From Methylotenera_A sp031422335 (GTDB lineage Bacteria; Pseudomonadota; Gammaproteobacteria; Burkholderiales; Methylophilaceae): a DNA stretch of 64,000 bases. Below are positions 33,676 through 42,504 of the stretch, one piece after another. Below the pieces are notes generated by a model that saw only the letters and a list, made by a program, of their open reading frames with translations, was not told the origin of the DNA and did not search any database. The position numbers and the translations under genes are program-made. Numbering within the stretch: the first letter of the stretch is position 1; each line of letters opens with the position of its first letter. The stretch is from assembly GCA_031422335.1 (NCBI GenBank), contig JANOQW010000011.1, positions 9,820 through 73,819 of the forward strand, in the 5' to 3' direction.

Positions 33676-35340
33676 CTAGCGCGTAATTGGTTTGTAGCGA
33701 ATTCGCTTAGGTTTCGCGCCTTCTTCGCCTAAGCGTTTACGTTTATCCGCTTCGTATTCTTGATAATTGCCGTTAAAAAACGTCCATTGTGAATCGCCTT
33801 CGGCCGCCAAAATGTGCGTAGCGATTCTATCCAAAAACCATCTGTCATGTGAAATCACCAATACGCAGCCTGCAAATTCTAGCAGCGCATCTTCTAACGC
33901 GCGCAAGGTTTCAATATCCAAGTCGTTCGATGGTTCATCTAGCAGCAACACATTGCCGCCCGAGATGAGCGTTTTGGCCAAGTGCAAGCGCCCACGCTCG
34001 CCACCAGATAATTGGCCAACAATTTTTTGTTGATCGCCGCCTTTAAAATTGAATCTGCCAATATAAGCGCGACTGGGCGTTTCGTATTTGCCGACGGTTA
34101 AAATATCTGAGCCATTGGCAATTTCGTCAAACACGCTTTTGGTGTTGCCTAAATCATCGCGGCTTTGGTCCACATAAGCCAGCTTAACGGTTTGGCCAAT
34201 ACTCACCTCGCCACTGTCAGGCTTTTCTTGTCCCATAATCATTTTAAATAAGGTGGATTTACCTGCGCCGTTGGGGCCGATAATGCCAACAATTGCGCCT
34301 GCTGGAACGCTAAAGCTCAAGTTATCCATTAGCAAGCGGTCTTTAAAGGCTTTAGTTACGCCATTAAATTCAATCACTTGGTCGCCCAAACGCTCACCTG
34401 CAGGGATAAAAATTTCCTGCGTTTCATTGCGTTTTTGGTATTCGGCGCTTGCCAGTTCCTCATAGCGCGCAATACGCGATTTGCTTTTGGCTTGGCGTGC
34501 TTTTGGGTTTTGGCGCACCCATTCTAGCTCGGTATTCAGTGCTTTGCGGCGTGATGATTCTTGCGTTTCTTCTAAGGCCAAACGCGCTTGTTTTTGGTCT
34601 AGCCAGCTTGAGTAATTACCTTTCCACGGAATGCCATGGCCGCGGTCTAGCTCTAAAATCCACTCAGCGGCATTATCTAAAAAGTATCTGTCATGCGTAA
34701 CCGCGACCACTGTGCCAGCAAAGCGCACCAAATATTGCTCTAACCATTCCACCGATTCTGCATCCAAGTGGTTAGTCGGTTCGTCTAGCAGCAACATATC
34801 GGGCTTTGATAATAGTAATTTGCACAGCGCCACACGGCGTTTTTCGCCACCTGATAATGGGCCAATTTTCGCATCCCACGGCGGTAAACGTAACGCATCG
34901 GCAGCTATTTCTAATTGGGTGGTTAAATCGCTACCACTGGCAGCAATAATGTTTTCCCACTTGGCTTGTTCTTCTGCCAGCTTGTCAAAATCTGCATCTG
35001 GCTCGGCATAAGCGGCATACACCGCTTCCAAATTGGCTTGCGCCTGCATCACTTCACCCATGCCGCTTTCTACTTCTTCGCGCACGGTTTTAGTTGCGTC
35101 TAGTTGCGGCTCTTGCGGCAAATAGCCAATATTCATATTCGGTTGCCATTGCACCTCGCCTTCAAACTCTTTATCGGCCGCCGCCATAATGCGCAGCACG
35201 GTGGACTTACCCGAGCCGTTTAAACCCAACAAACCAATTTTTGCACCAGGAAAGAAAGACAGTGAAATATCTTTAATGATGGTTTTTTTAGGTGGGACGA
35301 TTTTGCTGACGCGCAGCATAGACATTACATATTGAGCCAT
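33676..35340 (-). CDS. ettA: Energy-dependent translational throttle protein EttA (ABC-F)
   Basis: Cytoplasmic ABC-F ATPase that binds the ribosomal E site and couples translation to energy state. The 554 residues carry two ABC domains: Walker A GLNGSGKST and GPNGAGKST, signatures LSGGEKRRVALC and LSGGERGRLHLA, Walker B LLLDEPTNHLD and LLLDEPSNDLD, with the positively charged P-site tether linker between them (WVRQNPKARQAKSKSRIARYEEL). The frame is open from a TTG at 35355, but the family start MAQYVMSMLRVSKIVPPKK sets ATG 35340. It is divergent from yaeQ. Confidence 0.97.
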   Translation of the reverse strand: MAQYVMSMLRVSKIVPPKKTIIKDISLSFFPGAKIGLLGLNGSGKSTVLRIMAAADKEFEGEVQWQPNMNIGYLPQEPQLDATKTVREEVESGMGEVMQAQANLEAVYAAYAEPDADFDKLAEEQAKWENIIAASGSDLTTQLEIAADALRLPPWDAKIGPLSGGEKRRVALCKLLLSKPDMLLLDEPTNHLDAESVEWLEQYLVRFAGTVVAVTHDRYFLDNAAEWILELDRGHGIPWKGNYSSWLDQKQARLALEETQESSRRKALNTELEWVRQNPKARQAKSKSRIARYEELASAEYQKRNETQEIFIPAGERLGDQVIEFNGVTKAFKDRLLMDNLSFSVPAGAIVGIIGPNGAGKSTLFKMIMGQEKPDSGEVSIGQTVKLAYVDQSRDDLGNTKSVFDEIANGSDILTVGKYETPSRAYIGRFNFKGGDQQKIVGQLSGGERGRLHLAKTLISGGNVLLLDEPSNDLDIETLRALEDALLEFAGCVLVISHDRWFLDRIATHILAAEGDSQWTFFNGNYQEYEADKRKRLGEEGAKPKRIRYKPITR

Positions 35341-35441
35341 GATAAAACTTTGCAAATTTGAAAAGTGAAAGCTTAACAGAAACTAGCACCTGCAAGCTAC
35401 AAGGTATAATGCAAGCCATACAATTCGTTGAATATAACATC

Positions 35442-35987
35442 ATGGCGCTTAAATCCACCATCTACAAAATCGACCTGAACATTGCCGATATGGACAGGCA
35501 ATATTACGCCCAGCACAATTTAACGCTGGCAAAGCATCCATCCGAAACTGATGAGCGCGTGATGGTGCGGCTGATTGCGTTTACACTTTATGCCAACGAG
35601 TCGCTGATATTTGGCAAAGGCTTAAGTGACGACGAAGAGCCTGATTTGTGGCAAAAAGATTTAACTGGCGCTATTCAACTTTGGATAGATGTTGGGCTAC
35701 CAACAGAAAAAGATATTCGCAAAGCTTGCGGAAAATCAGCTCAAGTAGCGGTGGTGTTGTATGGTGGCAGAATTGCCGATATGTGGTGGGCAACCAATAG
35801 TAAAGGCTTGCTAAAACTGAATAACTTAACCGTCATCAACCTGCCTGAAACGTCAAGCTTGGCGCAACTTGCAGCCAAAAGCATCAATATAAGTTGCACC
35901 GTTCAAGATAGTGAAATATTAGTTAGTCATGACGCTGGCAGCTTTACCATTGCCCCTATGATTTTAAAACAAGTAAGTGCTTACTAA
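35442..35987 (+). CDS. yaeQ: YaeQ family protein
   Basis: 181-residue protein of the YaeQ family. The fold belongs to the PD-(D/E)XK nuclease-like superfamily, and the cellular role is unclear; an E. coli homologue was reported to substitute for RfaH. The match to E. coli YaeQ is direct: MALKSTIYKIDLNIADMDR, LTLAKHPSETDERVMVRL, DEPDLW, LWIDVGLPTEKDIRKAC and MWW. The frame is open from 35358, but ATG 35442 gives the family's start; the bases before it (TATAACATC) lack a good ribosome-binding site. Divergent from ettA. Confidence 0.92.
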   Translation: MALKSTIYKIDLNIADMDRQYYAQHNLTLAKHPSETDERVMVRLIAFTLYANESLIFGKGLSDDEEPDLWQKDLTGAIQLWIDVGLPTEKDIRKACGKSAQVAVVLYGGRIADMWWATNSKGLLKLNNLTVINLPETSSLAQLAAKSINISCTVQDSEILVSHDAGSFTIAPMILKQVSAY

Positions 35988-36009
35988 CACTTAAAAAATT
36001 TATTTATAT

Positions 36010-36048
36010 GCCCTGAGAGCCAATATCCATGCGGCCTACAGGGCATCT
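36010..36048 (-). repeat. Dispersed hairpin repeat, copy E
   Basis: Read on the minus strand: arm ATGCCCTGTAGGCC, loop GCATGGATATT, arm GGCTCTCAGGGCAT; the stem has two mismatches in the middle. On the plus strand a CTTTTTT tail follows, giving a terminator shape after yaeQ. Confidence 0.88.
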
Positions 36049-36055
36049 TTTTTGA

Positions 36056-36305
36056 TATTTTAATGACGGCATTCGCATGGTTTTGACTTTCAATCCCCTT
36101 GCCGCGCCTTCGGCTTGAGCCACCAGATGGAAAGCGGTGAGGACTGTCTGAACCCGAATGATTTTAGAGGGTGAGTTCCGCAGCCGCCCAGATGCGGCGC
36201 TAAGACCGAAGGAAACAAGCGGCACGGGGTGTCATTTACTTTGGTGACTTTCTTTTGGACAAGCAAAAGAAAGTAACTTGATGTCGGGCAACCCCGACTT
36301 ATAGC
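36056..36305. repeat. Composite non-coding repeat element, about 250 bp
   Basis: GC-richer segment between yaeQ and the DUF2971 gene without a convincing gene. Landmarks on the plus strand are GCGCCTTCGGCTTGAGCC, GAGGACTGTCTGAACCCGA, GGGTGAGTTCCGCAGCCGCC, GCGCTAAGACCGAAGGAAAC, the hairpin GTGACTTTCTTTTG-GACAAG-CAAAAGAAAGTAAC (one mismatch) and the small hairpin GTCGGG-CAAC-CCCGAC. From memory, very similar stretches are scattered through many beta- and gammaproteobacterial genomes; this was not checked. It adjoins copy E. Open frames across it read like translated repeat and are not called as genes. Confidence 0.65.
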
Positions 36306-36319
36306 AATTTAATACTGCC

Positions 36320-37207
36320 CTAAATATTTTTATCACTCTCTAAAATAATTTTATATTGTGACTGATGCATTTTGGCATTATAAAATTTTAGCGTAGGTAA
36401 TTTTTTCGCCTGTCGATCAGAAACAAGTTTTTTAATTGTTAATCTTAATTGATCATCCGCCCTGCAACCAAATATAACGCCTGTAAGCGCTTTAGGTTGA
36501 AACTTCAAATATGTTGAAGCGCCACCAACAATAAACATACGCCATTCTTTCTCATACTCCCAATCAACAGATTTCCTCAGCATACTTTTTTCCAATTGTC
36601 CGGCTAAATCTTGCGCAAAATTTATAACAGGGTATTCATTCGAGTAATCAACTTTTACAGCATGCAGCATAGCTGATGGGTCTTGTGCAATCTCAAATTG
36701 TAAAACAATACCTTTATGCTGCTTAGCGTAATGACCCCACATTAAAAGATTTCTTGGGTTTTCTGTAAGACAAGATATCCCCATTTTGGCCATATTATTT
36801 TGAAACGACTTTTGAATATTTTCGAGCTTATTTGCATAGCCCGCCATCAGCCTGCTTACTTCTAATTCACGTTGTTTTCTATTTAATTGTGGTGCTTGTT
36901 TTTTAGAAATTTCCATCCATCTTTTTCGTTTTTCTAAAATGTTACCTTCGTTTATTACTTGGGCTGAAGTATCAAAAGGGTCATTAAACACTGTTGGAGA
37001 GCTCAGCCAAAAGTAAGATTCAACTAAATAATCAGCAAGGTGATTATCACTAGTGTCTGGGCTAATATATTTATATAAAAATCTTGGATAAGCATTCGGT
37101 GTTGTTCTTAAGTATTTCCGAATTTTAAGGTAAGGTAAGTTTTTTAAAATTAACCTGGTGTTTGACTCATTAATTTGTAGATTCAACGGTGCTAAAGGTC
37201 TAGTCAT
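36320..37207 (-). CDS. DUF2971 family protein
   Basis: 295-residue protein of a widespread family of unknown function, often found in accessory and defence-like regions. Family hallmarks: FLYKYISPD near the start, then FWLSSPTVFNDPFD, GISCLTENPRNLLMWGHYAKQHKGIVLQF and VDWEYEKEWRMF. No signal peptide or membrane helix. The base composition is visibly more AT-rich than the neighbours, and it sits between a repeat cluster and the glmS start, so recent arrival is likely. It ends on the repeat side without a clear terminator. Nothing nearby indicates a partner. Confidence 0.85.
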   Translation of the reverse strand: MTRPLAPLNLQINESNTRLILKNLPYLKIRKYLRTTPNAYPRFLYKYISPDTSDNHLADYLVESYFWLSSPTVFNDPFDTSAQVINEGNILEKRKRWMEISKKQAPQLNRKQRELEVSRLMAGYANKLENIQKSFQNNMAKMGISCLTENPRNLLMWGHYAKQHKGIVLQFEIAQDPSAMLHAVKVDYSNEYPVINFAQDLAGQLEKSMLRKSVDWEYEKEWRMFIVGGASTYLKFQPKALTGVIFGCRADDQLRLTIKKLVSDRQAKKLPTLKFYNAKMHQSQYKIILESDKNI

Positions 37208-37229
37208 TCAAAAAACATTTTTCTCTTTT

Positions 37230-39059
37230 TTACTCAACCGTCACGCTCTTAGCCAAATTTCTCGGCTTGTCCACATCCGTCCCCTTTAACAAAGCTGCAT
37301 GGTACGCCAACATTTGCACGGGAATGGTATGCAAAATAGGCGAGAGCACGCCAACATGGCGCGGCGTACGAATCACATGCACACCTTCGGATTCGGTAAA
37401 GTGGCTATCTGCATCGGCAAATACAAATAGCTCGCCGCCGCGCGCTTTTACCTCTTGCATGTTCGATTTCACTTTTTCTAGCAATGCATCGTTTGGCGCA
37501 ATTACGACTACGGGCATATTGTTATCTACCAGTGCTAGCGGGCCGTGTTTAAGCTCGCCTGCAGGGTAAGCCTCGGCATGGATATAAGAGATTTCTTTAA
37601 GCTTAAGCGCGCCTTCTAGCGCAATAGGGTAGTGCACACCACGGCCTAAAAATAGCGCGTGCTCTTTATCGGCAAAGCGTTTTGCCCATTCGCGAATTTG
37701 CGGCTCTAAATTAAGTGCAAATTGCACGCTGCCCGCCAATTGGCGCAAAGCGGCCAAGTATTCTTGCTCTTGCGCCGCACTTAATAAGCCGCGATGTTTA
37801 GCCAATGTGGCGGCTAAAGTGAATAGCGCCACCAATTGTGTGGTGAAGGCTTTGGTAGATGCCACGCCAATTTCTGCCCCAGCGCGGGTATAGAAAACCA
37901 ACTGCGAGGCGCGCGGAATAGCGCTCTCTTGCACATTACAAATGGCCAAAGTTAAGTCTTGACCGAGCGATTTTGCGTGTTTAAGCGCTTCCATGGTATC
38001 GAGCGTTTCGCCCGATTGCGAAATAGTCACAATAAGTTGCTTAGGGTTTGGCACCGATTGCCTATAGCGATATTCACTGGCGATTTCGACATTGGTGGGT
38101 ATTTTTGCGATTGATTCTAACCAGTATTTTGCAGTAAGCGCCGCGTAATAGCTGGTGCCTGCGGCGAGGATTAAAATGCACTCAGTTTGGCTAAATACTT
38201 CATTGGCATCTTTGCCAAACAGGGCAGAGGAGAACTTGTTATCGTCTATCAGCGCTTCAATGGTGTCGTTAAGCGCGCGCGGTTGCTCGTGAATCTCTTT
38301 TTGCATAAAGTGCGCATAAGGGCCAAGCTCCATACTGGCCAGCGAGACATCGCTCATGTGGATTTTACGTTGCACTTCTACGCCATCTTTACCGTAAATG
38401 GTCACGCCATCACGCCGAATATCTGCCACATCGCCATCTTCTAAATAAATCACTTTGCGCGTAACCGATAAAACTGCAGAAACATCGGATGCGATAAAAT
38501 TTTCACCCTCGCCAAGACCCAATAACAACGGGCATCCCAGGCGTGCTGTAATCATATGCTCGGGCTCTTTTACTGAAATAACAGCAATCGCAAACGCACC
38601 TGTCAGCTCACTCACTGCTTTTTGGGTAGCGGCTAGCAAGCTTAAATCTTTGTGGTAATAGTGGATTAAATGCGCAATCACTTCGGTATCGGTTTGCGAG
38701 GTAAATTCGTAACCGAGTTTTTTTAATCTATCACGTTGCTCATCATGGTTTTCGATAATGCCGTTATGTACCACGGCAATTTCACCTTTTGAAACGTGAG
38801 GATGCGCGTTGCTCTCGGTGACGCCGCCATGCGTGGCCCAGCGCGTATGACCGATGCCAACTAATCCCGTTAGTTTTGCTTCTTGCGCTTTTTCTGTCAT
38901 CGCCGCAACGCGGCCAACTGCGCGCACGCGCTCGATACCATTGCTATTAAGCACCGCCACGCCTGCAGAATCGTAACCGCGATATTCTAAACGGCTAAGA
39001 CCTTCTATTAAGGTTGAAACCACGTTTCTACTGGCGACCGCGCCAACAATTCCACACAT
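37230..39059 (-). CDS. glmS: Glucosamine-6-phosphate synthase GlmS
   Basis: Makes glucosamine 6-phosphate from fructose 6-phosphate and glutamine, the entry step to UDP-GlcNAc. The 609 residues have the processed N-terminal Cys (MCGIVGAV), the class II amidotransferase domain (YRGYDSAG, GHTRWATHG, HNGIIENH) and two SIS isomerase domains (AAGTSYYAAL, SQSGETLDTMEALKHAK, GRGVHYPIALEGALKLKEISYIHAE), ending KSVTVE. It follows glmU by 43 bases at the tail of the atp-glmU-glmS arrangement. No glmS ribozyme is expected in proteobacteria and none was seen. Confidence 0.98.
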   Translation of the reverse strand: MCGIVGAVASRNVVSTLIEGLSRLEYRGYDSAGVAVLNSNGIERVRAVGRVAAMTEKAQEAKLTGLVGIGHTRWATHGGVTESNAHPHVSKGEIAVVHNGIIENHDEQRDRLKKLGYEFTSQTDTEVIAHLIHYYHKDLSLLAATQKAVSELTGAFAIAVISVKEPEHMITARLGCPLLLGLGEGENFIASDVSAVLSVTRKVIYLEDGDVADIRRDGVTIYGKDGVEVQRKIHMSDVSLASMELGPYAHFMQKEIHEQPRALNDTIEALIDDNKFSSALFGKDANEVFSQTECILILAAGTSYYAALTAKYWLESIAKIPTNVEIASEYRYRQSVPNPKQLIVTISQSGETLDTMEALKHAKSLGQDLTLAICNVQESAIPRASQLVFYTRAGAEIGVASTKAFTTQLVALFTLAATLAKHRGLLSAAQEQEYLAALRQLAGSVQFALNLEPQIREWAKRFADKEHALFLGRGVHYPIALEGALKLKEISYIHAEAYPAGELKHGPLALVDNNMPVVVIAPNDALLEKVKSNMQEVKARGGELFVFADADSHFTESEGVHVIRTPRHVGVLSPILHTIPVQMLAYHAALLKGTDVDKPRNLAKSVTVE

Positions 39060-39102
39060 AAGTTTCTAGTCTTTCTTTATAAACTAATTTTAGCTTTGGT
39101 TT

Positions 39103-40479
39103 TTAATCAGGCTTTTTAATTTTTTGTGGGCGCTTCCAGCCCGCAATCGATTTTTGGTCTTTGGCACGACAGAACGTGAGTGCATCTGCGGGCGCATCTT
39201 TAGTAATGGTGGACCCCGCGGCTATGGTAGCGCGCTTACCAATAGTGACTGGCGCGATAAGTTGCGTATCGGAGCCAATAAATGCACCATCTTCAATCAC
39301 AGTTTTAAACTTATTGGCGCCATCGTAATTGCAAGTAATGGTGCCTGCGCCTACATTAACATTTTTGCCAATAACCGCATCGCCGACATAACTTAAATGA
39401 TTGATTTTGCTGCCAATATCGACTTGCGCATTTTTAAGCTCGACGAAATTGCCCACGTGCGTGTCATTTTGTAGAATAGTACCTGGGCGCAATCTTGCAT
39501 ATGGCCCAATGCGACTATTTTCGCCTACTTCAGCGTCATCAATATGGGTGAACGCTAATATTTGTGATTTTGAAGAAATAATCGCATTTTTAATGACGCA
39601 ATTGGCGCCTATTTTTACGTTGTCGCCTAGAGTCACATTGCCTTCAAACACACAATTCACATCTATCTCACAATCGCGGCCACAACTTAAATTACCTCGC
39701 ACATCTAAGCGGGCAGGGTCTTTCAGCGTAACGCCTAATTGCAGCAATTTATTGGCAATGCGGATTTGATGTTCACGCTCAATCTGACTTAAGTCTATTT
39801 TTGAATTAATGCCTGTTACCGAAAACTCATCTCCTGTAATCTCAGCTACTACTGCAACATTCTGCGCTACTGCCAACGCTACAATATCAGTTAAATAATA
39901 TTCGCCTTGGGCATTGTTATTGGTGAGTTGCGACAACCAGCTTGTTAAATGCTGATTGGGCATTGCCATAATGCCAGTATTTACCTCTTGAATTTTTCGC
40001 TGAATTTCGGTGGCATCTTTATGTTCCACTATCGCGACCACACTGTTTTGTGTACCACGCACAATGCGGCCGTAACCTGTTGGGTCGACTTTATTGAAAG
40101 ACAAAATAGCTAGCTGATTAGTGGCTTGCGCTATTAGACCTTTACAAGCCTCAACATCCACCAAAGGTACGTCACCTAATAAAATCAATGTGTTGGCATC
40201 CGCGTCTAAATACGGCACCGCTTGTTGAACAGCATGGCCAGTACCAAGCTGCTCTGCTTGGTTGACCCAAATTAATTCTTCGTTTGCGAAAGCCTCGCGC
40301 ACAATCTCACCACCAAAACCATACACCACAATAATTTTTTGCGGGTTTAACGCCTTAGCACAAGTAATCACATGACCAAGAATTGGCTTACCGCCAATCT
40401 CATGCAGCACTTTTGGCTTGTTGGAGTGCATACGCGTGCCTTTGCCCGCGGCCAGAATGACGATATTTAGTTTACTCAT
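39103..40479 (-). CDS. glmU: Bifunctional GlcNAc-1-P uridylyltransferase / GlcN-1-P acetyltransferase GlmU
   Basis: Performs the last two steps to UDP-N-acetylglucosamine. The 458 residues begin with the nucleotidyltransferase domain (ILAAGKGTRMHSNKPKVLHE with G-x-G-T-R-M and Lys; LGDVPLVD; NTGIMAM) and continue into the left-handed beta-helix acyltransferase domain (hexapeptide repeats such as IGPYARLRPGTIL, VGNFVELKN, INHLSYVGDAVIGKNVNVGAGTITCNYDG). It starts after the terminator that ends the atp operon and is followed by glmS. Confidence 0.98.
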   Translation of the reverse strand: MSKLNIVILAAGKGTRMHSNKPKVLHEIGGKPILGHVITCAKALNPQKIIVVYGFGGEIVREAFANEELIWVNQAEQLGTGHAVQQAVPYLDADANTLILLGDVPLVDVEACKGLIAQATNQLAILSFNKVDPTGYGRIVRGTQNSVVAIVEHKDATEIQRKIQEVNTGIMAMPNQHLTSWLSQLTNNNAQGEYYLTDIVALAVAQNVAVVAEITGDEFSVTGINSKIDLSQIEREHQIRIANKLLQLGVTLKDPARLDVRGNLSCGRDCEIDVNCVFEGNVTLGDNVKIGANCVIKNAIISSKSQILAFTHIDDAEVGENSRIGPYARLRPGTILQNDTHVGNFVELKNAQVDIGSKINHLSYVGDAVIGKNVNVGAGTITCNYDGANKFKTVIEDGAFIGSDTQLIAPVTIGKRATIAAGSTITKDAPADALTFCRAKDQKSIAGWKRPQKIKKPD

Positions 40480-40514
40480 AATATTGTTTAAGTTTAATTG
40501 TTAAAAGTATAACA

Positions 40515-40540
40515 AAAAAGGCAGCCTAAGCTGCCTTTTT
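40515..40540 (-). terminator. Terminator of the atp operon
   Basis: AAAAAGGCAGC-CTAA-GCTGCCTTTTT between atpC and glmU. It has T runs on both strands. Confidence 0.88.
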
Positions 40541-40555
40541 GCACACATCCGTTGC

Positions 40556-40981
40556 TTAATGTATATTTTTACGAAGCCTCTCAATGGCTTGAATTTGTGC
40601 AACCGCTTCAGACAATTCTGCTTGGGCTTTTGCATAATCCATATCAGAAGTACGATTTTTCATCGCTTCCATCGCAACTTCTTTGGCTGCATTCGCTTTA
40701 GCTGCGTCTAAATCAGCGCCGCGAATCGCTGTATCTGCCAGCACGGTAATCATGCCAGGTTGTACTTCTAACAAACCGCCAGAGATAAAAATAACCACTT
40801 CTTCCGCAGCGTCTGCAAGCTGAATGCGTAGCGCACCTGGTTTAATTGTCGTAATCATCGGCGCGTGATTTGGGTAAATACCCACTTCACCCGCACCAGC
40901 TGGGGCGACCACAAACTCGGCTTCGCCTGAGAATATGCTCGCTTCTGCGCTGACCACATCAATATGAACTGTATTTGCCAT
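40556..40981 (-). CDS. atpC: ATP synthase F1 subunit epsilon
   Basis: Central-stalk subunit that couples and inhibits rotation. The 141 residues show the N-terminal beta-sandwich (HIDVVSAEASIFSGEAEFVVAP, GEVGIYPNHAPMITTIKPGALRI, FISGGLLEVQPGMITVLADTAIRG) and a C-terminal helical hairpin rich in A, E and K that ends AIERLRKN. Last gene of the atp operon, 30 bases after atpD, with a terminator just beyond the stop. Confidence 0.97.
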   Translation of the reverse strand: MANTVHIDVVSAEASIFSGEAEFVVAPAGAGEVGIYPNHAPMITTIKPGALRIQLADAAEEVVIFISGGLLEVQPGMITVLADTAIRGADLDAAKANAAKEVAMEAMKNRTSDMDYAKAQAELSEAVAQIQAIERLRKNIH

Positions 40982-41011
40982 AATTATCCTTAAACTATAA
41001 GTAAACTATAT

Positions 41012-42460
41012 TTAGTTTAAAGTTTTAGCCTTTTCAACGGCTTCTTCAATACCACCCACCATGTAAAACGCCTGCTCTGGCAAGTGATCATACTCGCCTG
41101 CAACAATGGCCTTAAAGCCTTTGATGGTGTCTTTTAGTGATACGTATTTGCCTGGTGAGCCAGTAAACACCTCTGCCACGTGGAACGGTTGTGATAAAAA
41201 GCGTTGAATTTTACGCGCGCGACCAACGGCTAATTTATCTTCTGGAGATAATTCGTCCATGCCCAAAATCGCAATAATATCGCGTAACTCTTTGTAGCGT
41301 TGTAGTGTTTGCTGCACTGAACGCGCTACGTTGTAATGCTCTTCACCAACCACCAACGGGTCAAGTTGACGTGAGGTTGAATCTAGTGGGTCAACCGCAG
41401 GGTAAATACCTAAAGAAGCAATATCACGACTCAACACAACGGTTGAATCCAAGTGTTGGAACGTAGTCGCAGGTGATGGATCGGTCAAGTCATCTGCAGG
41501 CACGTAAACCGCTTGAATAGACGTAATTGAACCTGTTTTAGTTGAAGTAATACGCTCTTGTAAACGACCCATTTCATCGGCCAGCGTTGGTTGGTAACCC
41601 ACGGCAGAAGGCATACGGCCTAGCAGCGCAGAAACCTCGGTACCAGCCAATGTGTAGCGGTAGATATTATCCACAAAAAACAATACGTCACGGCCTTCGT
41701 CACGGAATTTCTCAGCCATCGTTAAGCCAGAAAGCGCAACGCGTAAACGGTTACCTGGTGGCTCGTTCATTTGGCCAAACACCATGGCTACTTTTGATTC
41801 TTTCATGTCATCAAGCTTGATAACACCAGCTTCTGCCATCTCATGATAGAAGTCGTTACCTTCACGCGTACGCTCGCCCACGCCAGCAAAAACTGATAAA
41901 CCTGAGTGTTGTTTAGCGATGTTATTAATCAGCTCAAGCATGTTAACGGTTTTACCTACACCCGCACCGCCGAACAAACCAACTTTACCACCTTTAGCAA
42001 ATGGGCAAACCAAGTCAATCACTTTGATGCCTGTTTCTAACAAGTCAACAGAAGGCGAAAGCTCTTCAAATTTTGGTGCTTTTTGGTGGATTGAACGACG
42101 TTCGTCGCAATCAATCGGCCCTACGTCATCAATCGGGCGGCCTAGCACGTCCATAATGCGTCCTAGTGTGCCAACACCAACTGGCACGGTAATTTGTGTG
42201 CCCGTTGCTTTAAACGCAGTACCGCGCGCAAGGCCATCAGATGAACCCATGGCAATGGTACGCACAATGCCGTCACCTAATTGCTGTTGCACTTCCAAGG
42301 TTAAGCCAGCTTCAGCTTGGCTTGTTTCGTCGTCAATAATAAGCGCATCAAACACTTTAGGCATTTGATCGCGTGGAAATTCCACATCAACCACCGCACC
42401 GATACATTGCACTACTCTGCCGATTTTAACTTCTACGTTTGCTGCATTTGCTTTTGCCAT
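41012..42460 (-). CDS. atpD: ATP synthase F1 subunit beta
   Basis: Catalytic subunit of F1. The 482 residues include the P-loop GGAGVGKTVNMLELI, the catalytic Glu in GVGERTREGNDFYHEM, the Walker B region VLFFVDNIYRYTLAGTEVSALLGRMPSAVGYQPTL, and the DELSEED-like MDELSPEDKLAVGRARK. Compared with the more usual FVDNIFRFTQAG, the text here is DNIYRYTLAG, as in several betaproteobacteria. The N-terminus has a short extra stretch (MAKANAANVEVK). Lies between atpG and atpC. Confidence 0.98.
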   Translation of the reverse strand: MAKANAANVEVKIGRVVQCIGAVVDVEFPRDQMPKVFDALIIDDETSQAEAGLTLEVQQQLGDGIVRTIAMGSSDGLARGTAFKATGTQITVPVGVGTLGRIMDVLGRPIDDVGPIDCDERRSIHQKAPKFEELSPSVDLLETGIKVIDLVCPFAKGGKVGLFGGAGVGKTVNMLELINNIAKQHSGLSVFAGVGERTREGNDFYHEMAEAGVIKLDDMKESKVAMVFGQMNEPPGNRLRVALSGLTMAEKFRDEGRDVLFFVDNIYRYTLAGTEVSALLGRMPSAVGYQPTLADEMGRLQERITSTKTGSITSIQAVYVPADDLTDPSPATTFQHLDSTVVLSRDIASLGIYPAVDPLDSTSRQLDPLVVGEEHYNVARSVQQTLQRYKELRDIIAILGMDELSPEDKLAVGRARKIQRFLSQPFHVAEVFTGSPGKYVSLKDTIKGFKAIVAGEYDHLPEQAFYMVGGIEEAVEKAKTLN

Positions 42461-42504
42461 CTTTATTCCTAACTTCTATATTTAGTCAGATTTAATTAAA
42501 TTCT

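Noticed and set aside
36004..36225. 73-codon open frame across copy E and the composite repeat
   Set aside because: It reads through hairpin-repeat DNA (ending GRMDIGSQGI, which is the repeat loop translated) and has no ribosome-binding site.
36070..36300. CRISPR array in the repeat-rich gap
   Set aside because: No regularly spaced direct repeats; hairpins are all different. No cas gene in the window.
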